NCBI GenBank assembly: GCA_012845835.1
Contig: JABAKD010000010.1
Coordinates: 7,880,597 to 7,944,596 of the forward strand
Length of the DNA: 64,000 bases
Reading direction: 5' to 3'
From: Undaria pinnatifida
Taxonomy: Eukaryota > Sar > Phaeophyceae > Laminariales > Alariaceae
Positions 34,601-42,127 of this stretch are shown here, piece by piece. The notes beneath the pieces are model-generated. The model had not been told where the DNA came from, did no database searches, and saw only the letters and a program-made list of their open reading frames with translations. A program made the translations under genes and the position numbers. The stretch's first letter is position 1; every line of letters begins with the position of its first letter.

Positions 34601-36434
34601 GGGCATGACCATGTCAAACGCGTGTCGGGTGCGTCATGCCCCTGCTGTGGCTCACGTATTCCGTCTTTCGATCTTCATCCCGTTACCCTCCCCCTCTCCC
34701 CAAATATCTCATAGCTTTATTTTATTACATAGCCTATTTCGATCCCACCCACCACCACTACCACCTCTCCTTCTCTTGTAACCTTTTGCCTCCCACCCCC
34801 ACCCCTTCTATCCCCCATCCACCCACCCACCCTCCCCCTCCCTCGCGACCCTCCTAAATGTTTGACGCGTTACGATTCCCCTACTGGATCGTATTGCCTC
34901 GTGGAACGCACACGTGTACTTGGTATATACGCACCCTGGTGTATCATATCGTATTATGGGGACGCGACGTTTGACGATTAAGAGGCAGCAACCCCCCCCC
35001 CCCCCCCCTGCCGACTCACCTCCCCAAACGTCCCTCCCTCCTTGCCCTCCTGAACGCCTTTTCACGTTTTGTGATTACCCTGCTGGGTCGCATCGTCTCG
35101 TTTTATGTATTACTACGTATTTGTGTACCCCGGTGCATAATGTCATAACAGCGACACTATGATGGACCAGCACCAGCAGCACATGGGCATAGAGCCGGAA
35201 ACCACGGACGACCTGGCCTCCGGCACGGAGTGGATCGTCTTCGCCGTGATATGGACTTTTCTGGGCTTTAACGTGCTCCTCTACAGCACAAGATCGCACA
35301 AGTGAGTCATTAATAGTTGGCAAGTGAGGTATTAATAGTTGAAGGAGACCCCCCCAAAAAATAGTATACCAGGGTATACGTAGAACAAGGAAAAATGAAA
35401 AATAAAGAAGAACGTATGAATATGATACGAACATCCAGCTGCAGATGGTGTTTTTGCGACGTTTTTTTTGTTTGTTTTCACTGCTGCGTCTGGTTTTTCT
35501 GCTGCTGGTTTTTCTGCTGCTGGTTTTCACTGTCCCCCCAATACCAGGTACACCAAAACAGGACACTAATGCCATCGAGTTAAAAGTGACAAAACGATAT
35601 TCATGAAATATAATACTTGGGGAGTTTGGTGAGCTTGAGCATTTTTTCCCCCCCACCCGCCGGAGGTGTACACTAAGCGACGGCCGCTCTCTCGACTACC
35701 TCGGGAAATACGTTACTCCGGACCCCCCTGACCCTTATCCCGGACCCCTGGTCCCCCATGAAAAAACAGGCAGTTGTGGATGTGGATCAACATCTCGTCC
35801 GTGCTGTGGATGGGGCTCTGCCTGGCGGTGCTGCTCGGATCGGGCGTTACCGTGTCCGCGTACATCCCCGTGGCGGTTTTCGTGATCCCTTTGGTTCTGG
35901 GTGGCCTGAACCTGGCGGGGAGTTCCTGCACGACGTGGACGACCCTAACGGTGTCCGCGCTGCCGTTCGTCCTCCTCACGGTGGTCCACTCTGTCCTGGT
36001 CTTCCTCTTCGCATTGGCCACTCTAGATAGGTCAGTTCGTCGGTCAGTTCGTCGGGAGCTCATTTTTTTTCGTTGTTGTTGTATTGCGTCGCGTCGCGGT
36101 TCGCGTCCTCTGTTTTTTTGTCAATGTCGTAGGCAGCTTTGATTGAGAATTCAAAGCACTATTCAGCTGTGAGATGGAGAGTTTGGTTCGTCTTTGCAGG
36201 CTGCGTGCGTGTGAACGTTTGAAATGTCGTCGTATAAATGGCTGCACCATTTGACATCTGTGGTCGCCCCACCTTCCCCCCCCCCCCCCGCATGTTCACC
36301 CCACCTCACGGCGCTTCGCGCTTGGTGCAAGCAATGCCTGCCTGGTTGGTGAAAACCCGACGTGCTCCGTCCCAGCATAGTAGGGATGCGAGGGTCTTTG
36401 GTCATACGACTACGGCCATGCACAAACTGAAGTA

Positions 36435-36468
<34 letters not shown>

Positions 36469-37424
36469 TTCATGGGATGAACGAATGGGCAAAACGATTG
36501 AATCTTGCAGCACGGAGTGGGGCACTCGGGAGGTGGCGTCCTTCGACAGCGGCGTGACCAAATCCCGTGCGGCCTCCATGCGGCGCAAGAAGTTCATCAT
36601 CCTTGCCATGGTCGTTGCTGTGTCCTTCGGAGTCGGCGTCTTGGTGAGAGCGCTGGCCTGACCTGGTCTGGCCGGGTATGATCTGGTTTGGCATGCATGG
36701 CCTGTGCTCCGGGGAGGGTAGAGGGGAAAGGGGCGCGGGCGGGGTAAAGGGGAGGCGGGGTTATTGTGGTATGGTACGGGCGTTGCTGTCGATTTTGTGT
36801 TTTTTGGAAATTGCTCAAGTTGTGAAACGGGCGTGGTTGTCAATTTTTTGTGTTTGTGGACGTGTCGTGATACGAACATGGTCATCGATCTATGTTTTGG
36901 TGGACTTTGTGATACGGCTGTGGTCAGCGATACCCGATGCCTGGGTATGTGTTTCGTGGACATGTGGTGATGCGGATGTGGTCGTCAATCTTGTGTTTCG
37001 TGCTTTTTTGTCGAGGGGGTGACAGGCAGCTGACAGGTCACTCGGAAGTGTGCGTGCGTTCATAAGTGTGTTTTGCATGTGTCCGTCCGTGTCGTTGTGT
37101 TGTCAGTTGGTAGGCCTTCGTGTTTTTCGTCGCATTTAACCGCGCGCTCTCTCTTTGCCCCCTACTTTCTCGTTTTCTCCCCCTCTTTCTCCACGTCTCG
37201 GTGTCTTGTAATGTCTCTCTCGGTGTTTTTCGTCTTTTTTGTCTTCACCGCTCATTGTGCGTTTCTTGTCTTTCGCTCTTTTTCGGCTCCCTCTCTCTCT
37301 GTCGTGTTTCTGCCGCTCGTTTTTGTATTCCTCTCTTGGTGGTGTACATCAGCTGATGCAATTCCCTGCCTATTTCCTCATCCCGCTGGTGGTTGGTATC
37401 CCGGCGGTGGCCGGCACGCTCAAG
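21946..37424 (+). CDS. Chitin synthase-like GT2 membrane glycosyltransferase (5' incomplete), 12 exons
   Basis: Exons with matching phases: 21946-22068, 25021-25104, 28167-28217, 28746-28878, 30534-30726, 31117-31251, 33539-33625, 34447-34554, 35152-35301, 35770-36030, 36511-36643, 37353-37424. Together they give about 510 residues. Chitin synthase landmarks appear in order: IPFDIYVK then GKRNSLVMFF (GKR/KIN region), VVYLLDADSGHP (DxD metal site), VNPLESFLASAQSLEYAM and VGESYFGLQ, SPNDGMLVLL (place of EDR), QRRRW, several membrane helices, and EWGTRE (WGT motif). The family transfers GlcNAc from UDP-GlcNAc to a growing chitin chain at the plasma membrane. Odd: NDG replaces EDR, although the Asp is kept. 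The N-terminal exons were not found. The last exon either reads through to a stop at 37448 or splices onward to the tail exon. Confidence 0.8.
22545..22640 (+). repeat. Family A copy, start codon lost
   Basis: Preceded by GTGGTATATATACTG, it reads CGCGCGATCAAGGCATCAC, GCAGCTTGCAAAGCTGAGTT and GGTCGATCTCACAGCTGAAG. ATG has become CTG and the frame is broken. It lies in the intron after the first GT2 exon. Confidence 0.5.
23790..24141. repeat. Tandem ~175-bp duplication of family C plus MITE end
   Basis: Two units (23790-23961 and 23965-24141) each contain an inverted family C repeat (CCCCAAAACGGGTTTCCAGT and GTTAACG) followed by a TACAGTAGGGGT(T/C)CCCC MITE left end and GGCGGT repeats. The second unit runs into the complete MITE at 24076-24265. 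Confidence 0.6.
24076..24265. mobile_element. MITE, Tc1/mariner/pogo-like, TA-flanked
   Basis: The left end CAGTAGGGGTCCCCCACTAA (24076) then GGCGGT is matched by the complement of the right end, ACCGCCTTGCTGGGGGGACC then CCTGCTG (ends 24265). A TA dinucleotide borders both sides (24074-24075 and 24266-24267). Length is 190 bp, with no coding capacity. CAGT-starting termini with TA duplications fit the Tc1/mariner/pogo superfamily. Relatives: 14809-15012, the single end at about 23909, and the right end near 26867-26885. Confidence 0.65.
24757..25360. repeat. (GGT)n microsatellites around a GT2 exon
   Basis: GGT/GGC runs at 24757-24781, 25206-25260 and 25312-25357 lie in the introns flanking the GT2 exon at 25021-25104. 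The exon has a C-rich polypyrimidine tract upstream and a GTGAGA donor at 25105. Confidence 0.7.
26070..26720. repeat. GCC/GCT trinucleotide runs in intron
   Basis: GCCGCCACC-type repeats (about 26125-26155) and (GCT)n at 26278-26303 and 26660-26710. The long predicted ORFs here are Cys/Ala-rich frames of these repeats, inside the intron between GT2 exons 25021-25104 and 28167-28217. Confidence 0.55.
26759..26866. repeat. Minisatellite, six 18-bp units
   Basis: CATCGGGATACCGCCTTC is repeated six times with one or two changes in the last unit. The unit is an amplified part of the GGCGGT-rich MITE interior. The array is followed by TTGGGGACCCCTGCTACTA, a MITE right end. Confidence 0.85.
27180..27300 (+). 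mobile_element. tRNA-like SINE head, second type
   Basis: AGACCTCGGGGGTCCGAG, GACTGGTGCCAGAGG and GAGTTTGATTCACGG resemble A and B boxes of a pol III promoter. They are followed by CGTACGCACGACGCAGC and a poly(T) run. Only one copy was noticed. Confidence 0.3.
27567..28190 (+). repeat. Two nested tandem duplications, one copying the start of a GT2 exon
   Basis: CCCGTTAGGTTTT plus a CGTCCTCTCCCACC block occurs twice (27562-27742 and 27742-27900). A ~150-bp unit then occurs twice (27868-28022 and 28046-28190). Each copy ends GTGCAG followed by TGT(A/G)TGGAGCCGGACGT, the acceptor and first bases of the GT2 exon at 28167. The upstream copy diverges after GTTTACC and lacks the DAD codons. Confidence 0.65.
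28167..28878 (+). CDS. GT2 exons with the DAD metal-binding motif and acceptor-side region
   Basis: Two exons of the chitin-synthase-like gene. 28167-28217 (17 codons, phase 0 at both ends) encodes CVEPDVVYLLDADSGHP. The DAD is the expected Mg/Mn-UDP-binding DxD. The donor at 28218 is GTGAGA. The next exon, 28746-28878, starts DYGMRDVDFMWRLLMSEEE and ends SAQSLE plus one base. It joins T|AT to make the Tyr of LEYAM in the following exon at 30534. The intron between holds a family C copy (28365-28450) and a poly(C) run (about 28648-28678) before the acceptor at 28745. Confidence 0.75.
28365..28450 (+). repeat. Family C repeat copy in GT2 intron
   Basis: GTTAACGCCTTTGCAAATGA, AACCCGTTTTTGGGCGG and GACTTGGAATTAGTATCGGG in family order. 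Confidence 0.45.
29280..29450 (+). repeat. SINE-like 3' segment in GT2 intron
   Basis: AATTCGATGGGAGTCGACGA, TTGTCGCGATAAAAATCGAA, GTAGTGGGGAGGG and GTCTGAGTTTACGTCTAGGG. The order is shared with 7310-7575 and, inverted, with 55320-55440. Confidence 0.45.
30286..30475 (-). repeat. G-tract-headed short element (copy in GT2 intron)
   Basis: Read on the minus strand: a G-run (30460-30474), then GCATGGCCGTAGTCGTACTT, GACCATAGACCCTCGCATCC, CGGGACGGAGCACGTCAGG, TTGCACCAAGCGCGAAGCGC and CGTGAGGTGTTCGGCGAGTC. The same order appears at 36293-36466 (-) and 58136-58312 (+). CGCGAAGCG can form a stem-loop. No pol III boxes were recognised with confidence. Confidence 0.55.
31424..31725 (+). repeat. Direct repeats of a ~70-bp unit in GT2 intron
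   Basis: ATGTCAGGATACGGGTCAGT followed by CATGGGAAAACGTCCAGCGG and TCAAGGGTGTC occurs at 31441 and 31559 almost unchanged. A third, diverged piece (GGAAAACTGCCGTCGGTCAA) lies near 31660. Confidence 0.75.
32880..33260 (+). repeat. Three diverged ~100-120-bp tandem units in GT2 intron
   Basis: GTCAGTTGGTTGGCTTACTT followed by GCCAC and a GTAGTAACTGGCCGTCAA-like block occurs at about 32882, 32985 and 33147. These lie upstream of the QRRRW exon. Confidence 0.55.
33539..33625 (+). CDS. Symmetric 87-nt exon carrying QRRRW of the GT2 enzyme
   Basis: The upstream exon ends TTCTACGCCCAAAGGAG (QR plus two bases). This exon starts G|CGG|TGG after the acceptor TTGCTGCAG and completes Q-R-R-R-W. It continues YAGSIVAVMSCLTGKESYFQ to a GTGAGA donor at 33626. 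It begins and ends in phase 2, so skipping would keep the frame but delete the Trp and 28 further residues. QRRRW is the hallmark of processive GT2 synthases and binds the acceptor chain. A long GCTGT microsatellite starts 46 nt past the donor. Confidence 0.75.
33672..33832. repeat. (GCTGT)n pentanucleotide microsatellite
   Basis: An uninterrupted GCTGT array (33672-33784), then imperfect CTGTGCTG units to 33832. It begins 46 nt downstream of the donor of the QRRRW exon and produces Cys/Val/Leu-rich artefact ORFs. Confidence 0.9.
34080..34320. repeat. Family D-like GATC-rich repeat
   Basis: TAGATCATCTAGATGATATA, CTAGATCATCTACAG and further ATGCAGATC motifs. The complement of 34175-34205 resembles GGATCTGTACT..ACAGATCC in the 62.3-62.4 kb copy. 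It lies about 120 bp before the GT2 exon at 34447. Confidence 0.45.
36145..36240 (-). repeat. Family A diverged copy in GT2 intron
   Basis: The complement reads TTTCAAACGTTCACACGCAC, GCAGCCTGCAAAGACGAAC and CTCTCCATCTCACAGCTGAA. The start codon is lost. Confidence 0.35.
36293..36466 (-). repeat. G-tract-headed short element, second GT2 intron copy
   Basis: On the minus strand a G-run of about 30 (36437-36466) is followed by GCATGGCCGTAGTCGTATG, then GACCCTCGCATCCCTACTAT, GGGACGGAGCACGTCGGG and GCACCAAGCGCGAAGCGCCG. It ends at GGTGGGGTGAACA. It is close to the copy at 30286-30475. Confidence 0.6.
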
Positions 37425-37859
37425 GTAAGCACCGACACCGCGGCGTGAGGACGTAGCACAGCTTGCATAAGCAAAACGCCGGCAACCTGCCTTCTGTAGC
37501 CAGGATCGCCCGTCGGGATCGTGCTATGGTACTTTTATGCTATCCAAATTGTTACACCGACGGTCGGCTGTGAAGTCTTGACTCCCCAGGCACGTTTATA
37601 CATACAAGCTTTCCGTTTGGGGTGTGGTTCGCTTGAAATACCGCGGATGCCGCACACCAAAAAAGACAGAAAAACGAAAAAAGAAAACTCTTTGAAAAAC
37701 TTTCGAAAACGAAAAATAGCTACTGCGCAAGTAACACCGAGCAGCTCGAACGTGTTTATATAGCTTAGTGTATGTGTGTGCCCTGCTCCGCCCCCGCCCC
37801 CTGCAAGCGCTACTTATCCCCCATTCCCGACTGACTGATCGCTCTATTGGAATGCCTTC

Positions 37860-38095
37860 GTGTCTGTACGAAAACCTCTCGATTGTATCTTGTGTGTGCT
37901 CCCACCGCAAACTATAAAAAATGCCCCCTTGATGCCCCACCGACTAACCACTCAATTGAAGCCCTTGCGAAATGCGCCACCTTGCAAAATGCCCCATCGA
38001 CTAATCATTCAATCTAACACCCCTCCTGCTAATTGTTGTCTCCCCTTGATGTTCCACCGACTAATAACTCAATTGAAACCCTTCCCCGTATGCAC
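37860..38095 (+). repeat. Tandem CACCGACTAA...CTCAATTGAA units
   Basis: GCCCCACCGACTAACCACTC followed by AATTGAAGCCC recurs three times with changes (about 37932, 37990 and 38050). The run lies between the last membrane exon and the tail exon. Confidence 0.55.
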
Positions 38096-38374
38096 GGAAA
38101 CCTCGCTGTGACGTGTCGTCTTGTACGTTGCGCGCCCTCTTCTCGCGCCGCCTCTTGCACCGTCTGTTTATTGCGATTACGACGACGATTGGCGGTGGCA
38201 ATCGGCGGTGGCAATCTGGGATGGCAAAACCGGTGATGGCAAAAATACGGGGTCGTCGAACGGAAATTTGGCCATGCATCGGAACGACAGCTGATTTTTT
38301 CCATCCTTTCGAGCAAGCTGGAAAAGGGGAGGCAGAACATGCTCCTGGGAGAAACTGACTCCAGGCCTCTGAGG

Positions 38375-38690
38375 TGAGATGGCGAAGAACACAAACGGGG
38401 TACTGTGGGGCATGCTGTGCGGCGCCTTGCGGCATGGCAAGGGTAGTTACAGCACATCGGCATGTACTGTAAATAGGTTGGAAGGGTCGAACTTGAGAGT
38501 GAAAATAAACGGAGTATTAATGTGCTATGGGGCACGTTGCGGCATGCAAGGCTCAGCACGTCGCCGTGTACCGCAGGTTGAAAGCGTCGAACTCGAGGTG
38601 AAAATGAATGGAGTATTTCGTGCGGTGAGCCACGACACGGCGCTGCGAGGGAGGCACAGACAGCACCTCGTCATGAAGTAGAGGAGGTTG
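38375..38690 (+). repeat. Imperfect ~130-bp tandem repeat
   Basis: GGCATG(C/G)TGTGCGGC, a TGTACTGTAAATAGGTTGGA-like block, and GTCGAACT(T/C)GAG followed by GTGAAAATAAACGGAGTATT recur about 2.5 times. This lies just upstream of the tail exon. Confidence 0.45.
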
Positions 38691-38995
38691 GAAGGGTCGC
38701 ACGGTAACTATTGCAGACGGTATGTTAAAATGCTCAAAATACACCCCTTCGGGTACGGCTTTAGATATCCAATACGCCTGAGCTAAACTGGATTCCGCAG
38801 TTTACGAAACAAGGCCAATGCTCAGTCGGTCGAGAATCTGCTGCAGACACCCAGATTGCAGCATTCCCACCAAGTCGTAGCTTTGCTCCATCATGTGATG
38901 CACTGGTATACAGTTGCCTTCAACTCACTCCCGACGTGGACGCTGCCCCCCGCCGCCCACCCCGCGCGTGCACACAATGCAGCCTCCGGAGAAAT

Positions 38996-41900
38996 ATGTC
39001 CGAGATGGCCCCAATCCACGGCCGGACAACGGACTCCCGCTCGGAACGATTCGCGTCCGGACGGACGGGAGGACGCGGCCGCAAATCGGTGGTGGCCGGG
39101 AAGATGACGGGTGACAGCAGCCATGTCACGGAGGAGGACGGTACTCCGTCCCCGGGAGGCGGCGATAACGGTGCCGGCGCCTCTGCCTCTGCCTCGGGAT
39201 CATTTTTCTCCTTCCCCGCGGGGGGCGGTAGCGGTGGCGGTGGCGGCGCCGGTAGCGGTAGCGGTAGCGATAGCGATGGAGGAGGCGGTACTAGGAGGAC
39301 CAGCGCGGCCTCGCCGGCGATCTACGCGACACCGCCGGGACCGCGGAGGTTGCCGCCGACCGGTCCGTCCGCGTCGAGTGGGTTCGCGGGCGTCTCGGGG
39401 ATTGGCGGCCAAACTTCGGCGCACTCCGCTGGCTCTGCTACGTCTCGACGAAGCGCGGCGAAAAAATCAGCGGGCGTCGAGATGGGCAGGGGAAGCGGCG
39501 GCAGCAGCAACAGGCAGAGCCGGGCCACGGCCTTGAGCAGGAGTCCCGCTACTAGTTCAATGTCCGGGGTTGATAGCGGCGGCGGTGGTAGTGGGAATGG
39601 TGGGGCGATGCCGGGGAGGGCGCGCGGCTCCAACGGTGGGGGCGGCGGTAGCAGCGGTAGCAAGCTTAGGCAGGAGGTCGCGGTAGAGCCGCCTCCGGAC
39701 CAGGGGAAGCTTCCGCCGAGGGTGCCTAGTACCGGAGGACCCATCCCGAGCGAGGCTGAGATGGAAGGGATGGCGGAGAGCATCAGGATGGAGGCCGTTC
39801 GCGCGAGGGAGCGCGCCGGGCACGGCGCGGGCGTGATGGCGGGCGCACGCGTGAGCTGGGGTCGCGACGTTTCGGAGTCCGAGGACGATGTCCCTCTCCC
39901 ACCCACGAGGCCGCGGGGCCCTACCGGCGACGGCGGGAGGGTTTCCCGCCCGCGGGGCATAGGACAGTTCCTGGTCGCTAAGGATAGTGTGGACGGGATA
40001 ACGACGGGCACTCCGCCCAGGCCGACCAGCGGGCGAAATATCGCCGGCATTAGGAATTCGTGGGGCCGCGGGCAGTCGGCGATGGACAGCGACGACGGAG
40101 TGGACTACCCGGCTATGGCAAATGAGGAGTTCGAGCGCCGGCGCGTCAGCGCAGGCCGCAGCAGCATGAACGGCATCCGAAAAGGCTGGGGGCTGCCCCC
40201 TCCATCGGAGAGGGACGAGCGGGGGGATGACGATGACGATGATGACGACGACGTCAACTCTCTCCAGCAGGCCGCGATAAACGCTGCCTTTAATCGGCGC
40301 ACTTCCGGCGGCGGCAGCGGGGCGGGCGCCAGCCGAAGCAGCTTGCGCGGCTCCCGGAAGAGCTGGTTCTCCCCCTCGAGGGGGGACGGCTCCTCGCACT
40401 TCGGCGGCGCGACGGCGTCCCCAACCATGGGCTCGAAGCGGAACAGCGGCGGACGCAGCAGTTTGGCGGGCGCGCGGCGTAAGTGGGGACTTTATGGGCC
40501 CTCGACGAGCGAGGTTAGCGATTCCGATCAACCCTTGCCACCGAGGAACAGCACCGGCGGCGGCGGTGGCGGGCGCACCAGCGTGGTGGGCGCGCGGCGC
40601 AAGTGGGGCCTCGGGCACTCGACGAGCGAGGTTAGCGATTCCGACCAACCCTTGCCGCCTCAGAGGAACAGCACCGGTGGCGGCGGCGGTGGCGGGCGCA
40701 CCAGCATGGTGGGCGCGCGACGCAAGTGGGGCCTCGGACCATCGACGAGCGAAATAAGCGATTCCGAGCAACCCTTGCCGCCTCAGAGGAACAACACGGG
40801 CGCTCGTTGGCGATCGGGGGGGAGCGCGCTCGCCGGCATTCGTGCCTCGTGGGGACGGAACAGCATGGGCAGCGAGGACGAGATGTGCGCGTCACCCGCG
40901 GCGATTAACGCCATCTTGAACTCCAGGATAGGACCCGCCAGCATCGACGCCCTCGAAAACAGCGGTCGCGGCGGCCAGGCGGGGTCAAGATCGCTCGTCG
41001 GCGTGCGAAGCGCGTGGGGCGAGGTGACCATGGGGAGCGAGGACGGCATTGTCGTCCCCGCGTATCTCGTGGAGCACGAGGTGGAGCCCCGGGTGTCGGC
41101 GTCGCAGACGCGCGCGCAGGTTGTAACACATGGGTCGAGGCACGCGGAGACGGACGCGGTGGCGCACGCGGTGGCCGGGGAGTCTCCGACTTACGCGCTG
41201 ACGACACGCGCGCCGACGTACGCGCAGCAGAGTCACGCATCGCAAGGATATGCATCGCAGGGGCATTCGAGGGGGCATTCCCAAAGTTATTCGCAGGCGC
41301 AAGCATCCCAGGGGCATCCGCAGGCGCACGCGAAGGGGCAGCATGCGCAGGGTCACCATTCAAAGACGCAGCCGCAGCACCCGCAGGGCAACGCGTCGAA
41401 GCAATCAGCGGCGCATGCACCACAGACGCACGCGGTGACGCATGCGGTAACCCACGCGGTAACGCGAGCACCGCAGACGCATGCGGTAACGCACGCGGTA
41501 ACGCATGCGGTGACGCATGCAGTAACGCATGCGGTAGCGAGCGATAACCCCCGTGACCGTGGCGGCGGTGGTGTTGGCGATAGTGTTGGTGGCGGTGATG
41601 AGGCCAGTGCTGTGGGGTTTAGCCGGGGCAAAGGCGGCAGTAGCGCCGCCGGGGGGCGCCGCAACTGGGGCGTGGGGCAGAGCAGCGTGTTCGATGACTC
41701 GGGAAGCAGCAGCAGCGACGACGACGGTAAGCCGCGCGGCCTCCGTGGCGTGCAGGTGCTAGACCCGGCCACGCCGGGGAGGGGCGTGGCTGTCGGGAGC
41801 AGGATGTCGACCGGCAGCCGCGGTCGTACCACCGTCGTGGAGGAGGAGGAGGGGCGTCGGGCGAGCACGAACAGTCGCCTCTCTACCAGTCGAGCCGCCA

Positions 41901-42127
41901 CCCGGGGGAACGGTACACCCGCGACCGGCGTCGGTATGACAGCGGGAATCCTCGCCCAAACGGGCGGGTCTTCGGTGCGGCGAGGCGGCCGGAGAAAGCA
42001 GGAGCAGGGGGACCGGCCTACGAGCTTCGGGGTGCCGCGGCTGGAAACTCTCAAGGGCATGCCTGGGTTCTACAGCGGGGAGAGCGTGGGCGACAGCGAG
42101 TTCTCCTTCGCGCAGATGCCGCGCTGA
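38996..42127 (+). CDS. Low-complexity protein with GxRxxWG repeats (separate gene or tail of the GT2 protein)
   Basis: From the first ATG the frame gives 1043 residues, ending GDSEFSFAQMPR. It is open upstream to at least 38801. About ten copies of S-x-x-G-[AIV]-R-x-x-W-G are spaced through it, for example AGARVSWGRDVSESEDD, AGIRNSWGRGQS, NGIRKGWG, three near-identical GARRKWGLG units each followed by STSEVSDSDQPLPP, AGIRASWG and VGVRSAWG. Acidic Ser/Asp clusters often follow. A THAV repeat run and His/Gln-rich stretch lie near residues 750-870. No membrane segment or enzyme domain was recognised. Phase-0 acceptors ending at 38800 and 38854 could join it to the GT2 donor at 37425, making a long cytoplasmic tail. 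The alternative is an independent gene. Overlapping long frames on the other strand look like effects of high GC. Confidence 0.55.
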   Translation: MSEMAPIHGRTTDSRSERFASGRTGGRGRKSVVAGKMTGDSSHVTEEDGTPSPGGGDNGAGASASASGSFFSFPAGGGSGGGGGAGSGSGSDSDGGGGTRRTSAASPAIYATPPGPRRLPPTGPSASSGFAGVSGIGGQTSAHSAGSATSRRSAAKKSAGVEMGRGSGGSSNRQSRATALSRSPATSSMSGVDSGGGGSGNGGAMPGRARGSNGGGGGSSGSKLRQEVAVEPPPDQGKLPPRVPSTGGPIPSEAEMEGMAESIRMEAVRARERAGHGAGVMAGARVSWGRDVSESEDDVPLPPTRPRGPTGDGGRVSRPRGIGQFLVAKDSVDGITTGTPPRPTSGRNIAGIRNSWGRGQSAMDSDDGVDYPAMANEEFERRRVSAGRSSMNGIRKGWGLPPPSERDERGDDDDDDDDDVNSLQQAAINAAFNRRTSGGGSGAGASRSSLRGSRKSWFSPSRGDGSSHFGGATASPTMGSKRNSGGRSSLAGARRKWGLYGPSTSEVSDSDQPLPPRNSTGGGGGGRTSVVGARRKWGLGHSTSEVSDSDQPLPPQRNSTGGGGGGGRTSMVGARRKWGLGPSTSEISDSEQPLPPQRNNTGARWRSGGSALAGIRASWGRNSMGSEDEMCASPAAINAILNSRIGPASIDALENSGRGGQAGSRSLVGVRSAWGEVTMGSEDGIVVPAYLVEHEVEPRVSASQTRAQVVTHGSRHAETDAVAHAVAGESPTYALTTRAPTYAQQSHASQGYASQGHSRGHSQSYSQAQASQGHPQAHAKGQHAQGHHSKTQPQHPQGNASKQSAAHAPQTHAVTHAVTHAVTRAPQTHAVTHAVTHAVTHAVTHAVASDNPRDRGGGGVGDSVGGGDEASAVGFSRGKGGSSAAGGRRNWGVGQSSVFDDSGSSSSDDDGKPRGLRGVQVLDPATPGRGVAVGSRMSTGSRGRTTVVEEEEGRRASTNSRLSTSRAATRGNGTPATGVGMTAGILAQTGGSSVRRGGRRKQEQGDRPTSFGVPRLETLKGMPGFYSGESVGDSEFSFAQMPR

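Noticed and set aside
39557-40771. 404-codon minus-strand ORF opposite the tail exon
   Set aside because: A GC-rich shadow frame: the plus frame has ordered GxRxxWG repeats and the minus frame has none.
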